Positions 54,701 through 64,000 of a stretch of 64,000 nucleotides of DNA are shown here, one piece after another (position 1 is the stretch's first letter; every line of letters begins with the position of its first letter). A program made the translations under genes and the position numbers. The stretch covers positions 113,520,577-113,584,576 of the forward strand of contig NC_092859.1 in the NCBI RefSeq assembly GCF_032062135.1, given 5' to 3'. The DNA comes from Pyxicephalus adspersus. Its lineage: Eukaryota > Chordata > Amphibia > Anura > Pyxicephalidae. Below the pieces are notes generated by a model. It saw nothing but the letters and a program-made list of their open reading frames with translations. It was not told the origin of the DNA and did not search any database.

Positions 54701-55603
54701 CCATGATTAGGAAATTATTGCAAACTAGACCATAGTGCTTGTTACAGTAATTACAATTAGTAAGTCATCTACTGTTTCTGCAGACTGTAGAACACAATAG
54801 TTTGTTCGAATCTAGTTGAAGTTTATGTTACACTGTAGCAGGAATCTTGTCTTGCCTGTTTATATATCCTACCATTAATGAAAAGGACTTTACCTACATA
54901 GAATTTAATTTGACCATGGACAATGTATTATTTGATTTCAGCATCTGTATAGCTACATTCTGATTCAGGGGGTCATTTTCCATTTCCAATTTTCCATCCA
55001 CCTATGTTGTATTAGCATAATCACCTATATTTATAATTAAAAAAAATAGATTTCAGGTTGTTAACAGAAGCATAAGTCCCAGCATGTAAAAAGTATTAAA
55101 ACAGATACATAGATGGAACAAGAGAAAAAGCTGTAAAACAAATTCAGTTCACCTTGATATTTAGTCCCTGAGGTGACCATTCATGTAAAGTTGGCTTCAT
55201 AATAAATTCAAAATATTCTCTGTAATTGTGACTCAAAGATTCAATTTGGTTTCATTGTTGTACAGAGTAAGAAATAGAACTGCATTGTGTTTTAAAAATG
55301 AACTCAATCATAAATACTGTTATACCAATAAAAGGTCTACTTTTCAATTTCTGGATTTTCAGTAATTATTGATCACTTAGTAAGTAGTAATAGGTGATCA
55401 TGCTGCTGAAAAGGGAGGATGAACACCAACTGTACTGATTTGAAACAGCAGAAAAGCATGGTACATTGCATATTTAACATTGAATATGATGATGAAAACA
55501 TCTAAATGAAACTTTTCATGGGATGCTTGTTTTTGTTCACCAAGCTGATTTCACTCCTTTCACACATGCATGTTCATGCTGGAAGTGTACAGGTTTTTTA
55601 AAC

Positions 55604-64000
<8,397 letters not shown>

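Overview
This is a stretch of vertebrate nuclear DNA, AT-rich, with spliced genes, consensus splice sites, long introns and many interspersed repeats. Several repeat families look amphibian and most resemble those of frogs: ends reading GCGCCAACAT/AGCGCTG, GGGATGAGC-headed elements, CTGAGGAAGCC...GAAACGCG elements and TTAA-ended short transposons. The species is not determined. The gene order ATP6V1F (+), SPMIP1/ATP6V1FNB (+), KCP (-) matches what I recall of the human chromosome 7q32 order, so this is a conserved vertebrate block.

Layout. 1-1030: two different minisatellites, the first broken by an assembly gap (15-474). 1889-2090: the last coding exon of the V-ATPase subunit F gene. 2091-8700: intergenic. 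8748-10886: a two-coding-exon gene for a sperm microtubule inner protein (SPMIP1). 10920-16270: intergenic, with a foldback element and other repeats. 16436-49473 (minus): one very large gene of which I reconstruct 37 coding exons in a single consistent reading frame (about 2,490 codons). 49526-50006: an assembly gap. 51321-51378: a possible extra first coding exon of the same gene. 52480-53115: a 59-bp minisatellite. 53280-55600: intergenic or KCP 3' UTR, with one unexplained 105-codon ORF. 55604-63896 (minus): the 3' half of KCP (kielin/chordin-like protein), 15 exons coding for VWC repeats, a VWD domain, C8 and a terminal TIL-like module; the 5' half lies beyond the right edge.

The main item of interest is the large minus-strand gene. 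I do not recognise it, and I know of no mammalian gene in the interval between SPMIP1 and KCP. Its predicted protein has an N-terminal paired EF-hand, a helical/coiled-coil N-terminal third, a central region in which a short helical motif recurs five times, and a basic, charged-helix C-terminus. Each copy of the motif opens a phase-0 exon and is followed by one or more acidic, fast-evolving-looking linker exons. From exon 14 to exon 35 almost all exon borders are phase 0, as expected if the middle of the gene grew by duplication of exon cassettes.

ATP6V1F (organelle acidification), SPMIP1 (sperm axoneme) and KCP (extracellular BMP modulation) are unrelated in function; their clustering reflects shared ancestry of the block and not an operon-like unit. 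Exon coordinates come from reading splice sites and frame by eye; no search or transcript evidence was available.
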